A stretch of DNA of 14,352 nt from Candidatus Gallimonas intestinigallinarum (lineage in GTDB: Bacteria; Bacillota_A; Clostridia; Christensenellales; Borkfalkiaceae). The notes under the pieces were generated by a model, which was not told the DNA's origin, made no database searches, and saw only the letters and a program-made list of their open reading frames with translations. Location of the stretch: the NCBI GenBank assembly GCA_019116405.1, contig DXBS01000142.1, forward strand, positions 1 to 14,352. The letters are read 5' to 3'. The translations under genes and the position numbers were made by a program. Shown piece by piece: positions 13,656 to 14,352 of this stretch. The number at the start of each line of letters is the position of its first letter. The stretch's first letter is position 1.

Positions 13656-13693
13656 AAATCCTGAAATAACTCCTTTGCATAATTTCATCATGT

Positions 13694-13722
13694 ATTATAC
13701 TCCGCGCCCCGCAGCTTGTCAA
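13694..13722 (-). promoter_or_regulatory. Perfect consensus sigma-A promoter of the nfnAB operon
   Basis: On the minus strand: TTGACA (13722-13717), 17-bp spacer, TATAAT (13699-13694). The predicted start near 13687 excludes upstream start codons for nfnA. Confidence 0.8.
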
Positions 13723-13760
13723 TGGGGTGTTTTGAATTTTTCCCATTCTTCCACATTCTC

Positions 13761-13789
13761 TTGACATAACAGCGCAAATACTTTATACT
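13761..13789 (+). promoter_or_regulatory. Sigma-A promoter of degV
   Basis: Consensus -35 TTGACA (13761-13766), 17-bp spacer, -10 TATACT (13784-13789). It is back-to-back with the nfnAB promoter, 38 bp between the -35 boxes. Confidence 0.75.
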
Positions 13790-13824
13790 GATAGTCAGGT
13801 CAAAATAAAATATTGGAGAAAACT

Positions 13825-14352
13825 ATGGCAACTGTAAAAATCGTAACCGATTCCAACAGCGGCATCACGCAGGCGGAGGCAAAAGAGTTGGGGATCTCCG
13901 TCATCCCGATGCCCTTCCTCATCAACGGCGAGGACTTTTTGGAGGACATCAACCTCACGCAGGCGGAGTTCTACAATCACTTAGAGAGAGAAGCGAACGT
14001 CTCCACCTCTCAGCCCGCCGTCGCGACCGTGACCGACCTCTGGGACTCCCTGCTCGCCGAGGGCGACGATGTGGAGATCGTGCACATTCCCATGTCGAGC
14101 GGACTCTCCGAATCCTGCCACACGGCGATAGGCCTCGCCAAAAACTACGGCGGGAGAGTGCACGTCGTGGACAATCAGCGCATCTCCGTCACGCAGAAGG
14201 CCAGCGTCTTTGACGCGATGAAGCTCGTCAAAGCGGGAAAGAGCGCAAGCGAGATCGAAGCGTACCTCATGAAGACGAAGTTTGACAGCAGCATCTACAT
14301 TTCGCTGGATACTCTGAAATACCTCAAAAAGGGCTGCAGGCTCACTCCCGCC
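13825..14352 (+). CDS. DegV-family fatty-acid-binding protein, N-terminal part
   Basis: The first 176 codons; the gene runs off the window (full-length family members are about 280). DegV (FakB-type) proteins bind one fatty acid and present it to the kinase FakA for phosphorylation in Gram-positive bacteria. Visible motifs are VTDSNSGI near the N-terminus, the TSQPA loop at about 61-65, MSSGLSES at about 90-97 and LKYLKKGCRLTPA at the window end. The last motif usually reads GGR; here it is GCR. ATG 13825 has GGAG six bases upstream. It is divergent from nfnAB and cannot be in its operon. Whether a kinase gene lies downstream is not visible. Confidence 0.9.
   Translation, partial: MATVKIVTDSNSGITQAEAKELGISVIPMPFLINGEDFLEDINLTQAEFYNHLEREANVSTSQPAVATVTDLWDSLLAEGDDVEIVHIPMSSGLSESCHTAIGLAKNYGGRVHVVDNQRISVTQKASVFDAMKLVKAGKSASEIEAYLMKTKFDSSIYISLDTLKYLKKGCRLTPA

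Noticed and set aside
13656..13691. Longer start of nfnA at 13691
   Set aside because: The predicted transcript starts near 13687, downstream of that codon, and the family N-terminus begins at 13655.

Overview
The window reads as chromosomal DNA of an endospore-forming anaerobe of the Clostridia (Bacillota), moderately to highly GC-rich. The evidence is a complete spoIIGA-sigE-sigG cluster, a YlmC/YmxH-type sporulation protein, a DnaD-domain replication protein, an NfnA/NfnB (GltA-like) reductase pair, a DegV protein, consensus sigma-A promoters and T-tailed intrinsic terminators. A gut lineage such as Christensenellales is a guess from style, not proof.

Layout. 1-88: start of sbcD (minus). 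245-1966: DnaD-domain protein whose C-terminus looks like the N-terminal zinc region of the helicase loader DnaC. 2025-2351: YlmC/YmxH PRC-barrel protein (minus), probably leaderless. 2505-3971: Xre-type HTH fused to a six-helix membrane protein. 4014-5303: PlsC-type acyltransferase with a zinc ribbon (minus), behind a perfect consensus promoter that overlaps a 24-bp tandem repeat. 5489-7832: sigG, sigE and spoIIGA (minus), behind a promoter with Spo0A-box-like sites. 7968-8708: divergent protein with an RNxxxH motif and two CBS domains.

8709-9940 has no convincing gene. It holds a strong promoter (8793-8820), about 0.7 kb of purine-rich, hairpin-rich, apparently non-coding sequence that ends in a strong terminator (9502-9535), an array of degenerate ~34-bp repeats (9545-9690), a long GC-rich hairpin (9735-9767) and an AT-rich leader. 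I interpret the first part as a large structured non-coding RNA.

9941-11372 is an AT-richer three-gene operon: a coiled-coil protein of unknown function, a DUF4268-like protein, and a HAD phosphatase of the type found in 'Swiss Army Knife' RNA-repair proteins. It looks like a horizontally acquired island, perhaps in defence or RNA repair. 11417-13655 (minus) encodes NfnB and NfnA. A divergent degV gene begins at 13825 and runs off the window.

The strongest leads are the ~0.7-kb RNA candidate, the three-gene island beside it, the DnaD/DnaC-N fusion, the leaderless sigma-E-type ylmC, the spoIIGA reading frame that runs 60 codons into sigE, and the tandem operator at the acyltransferase promoter.
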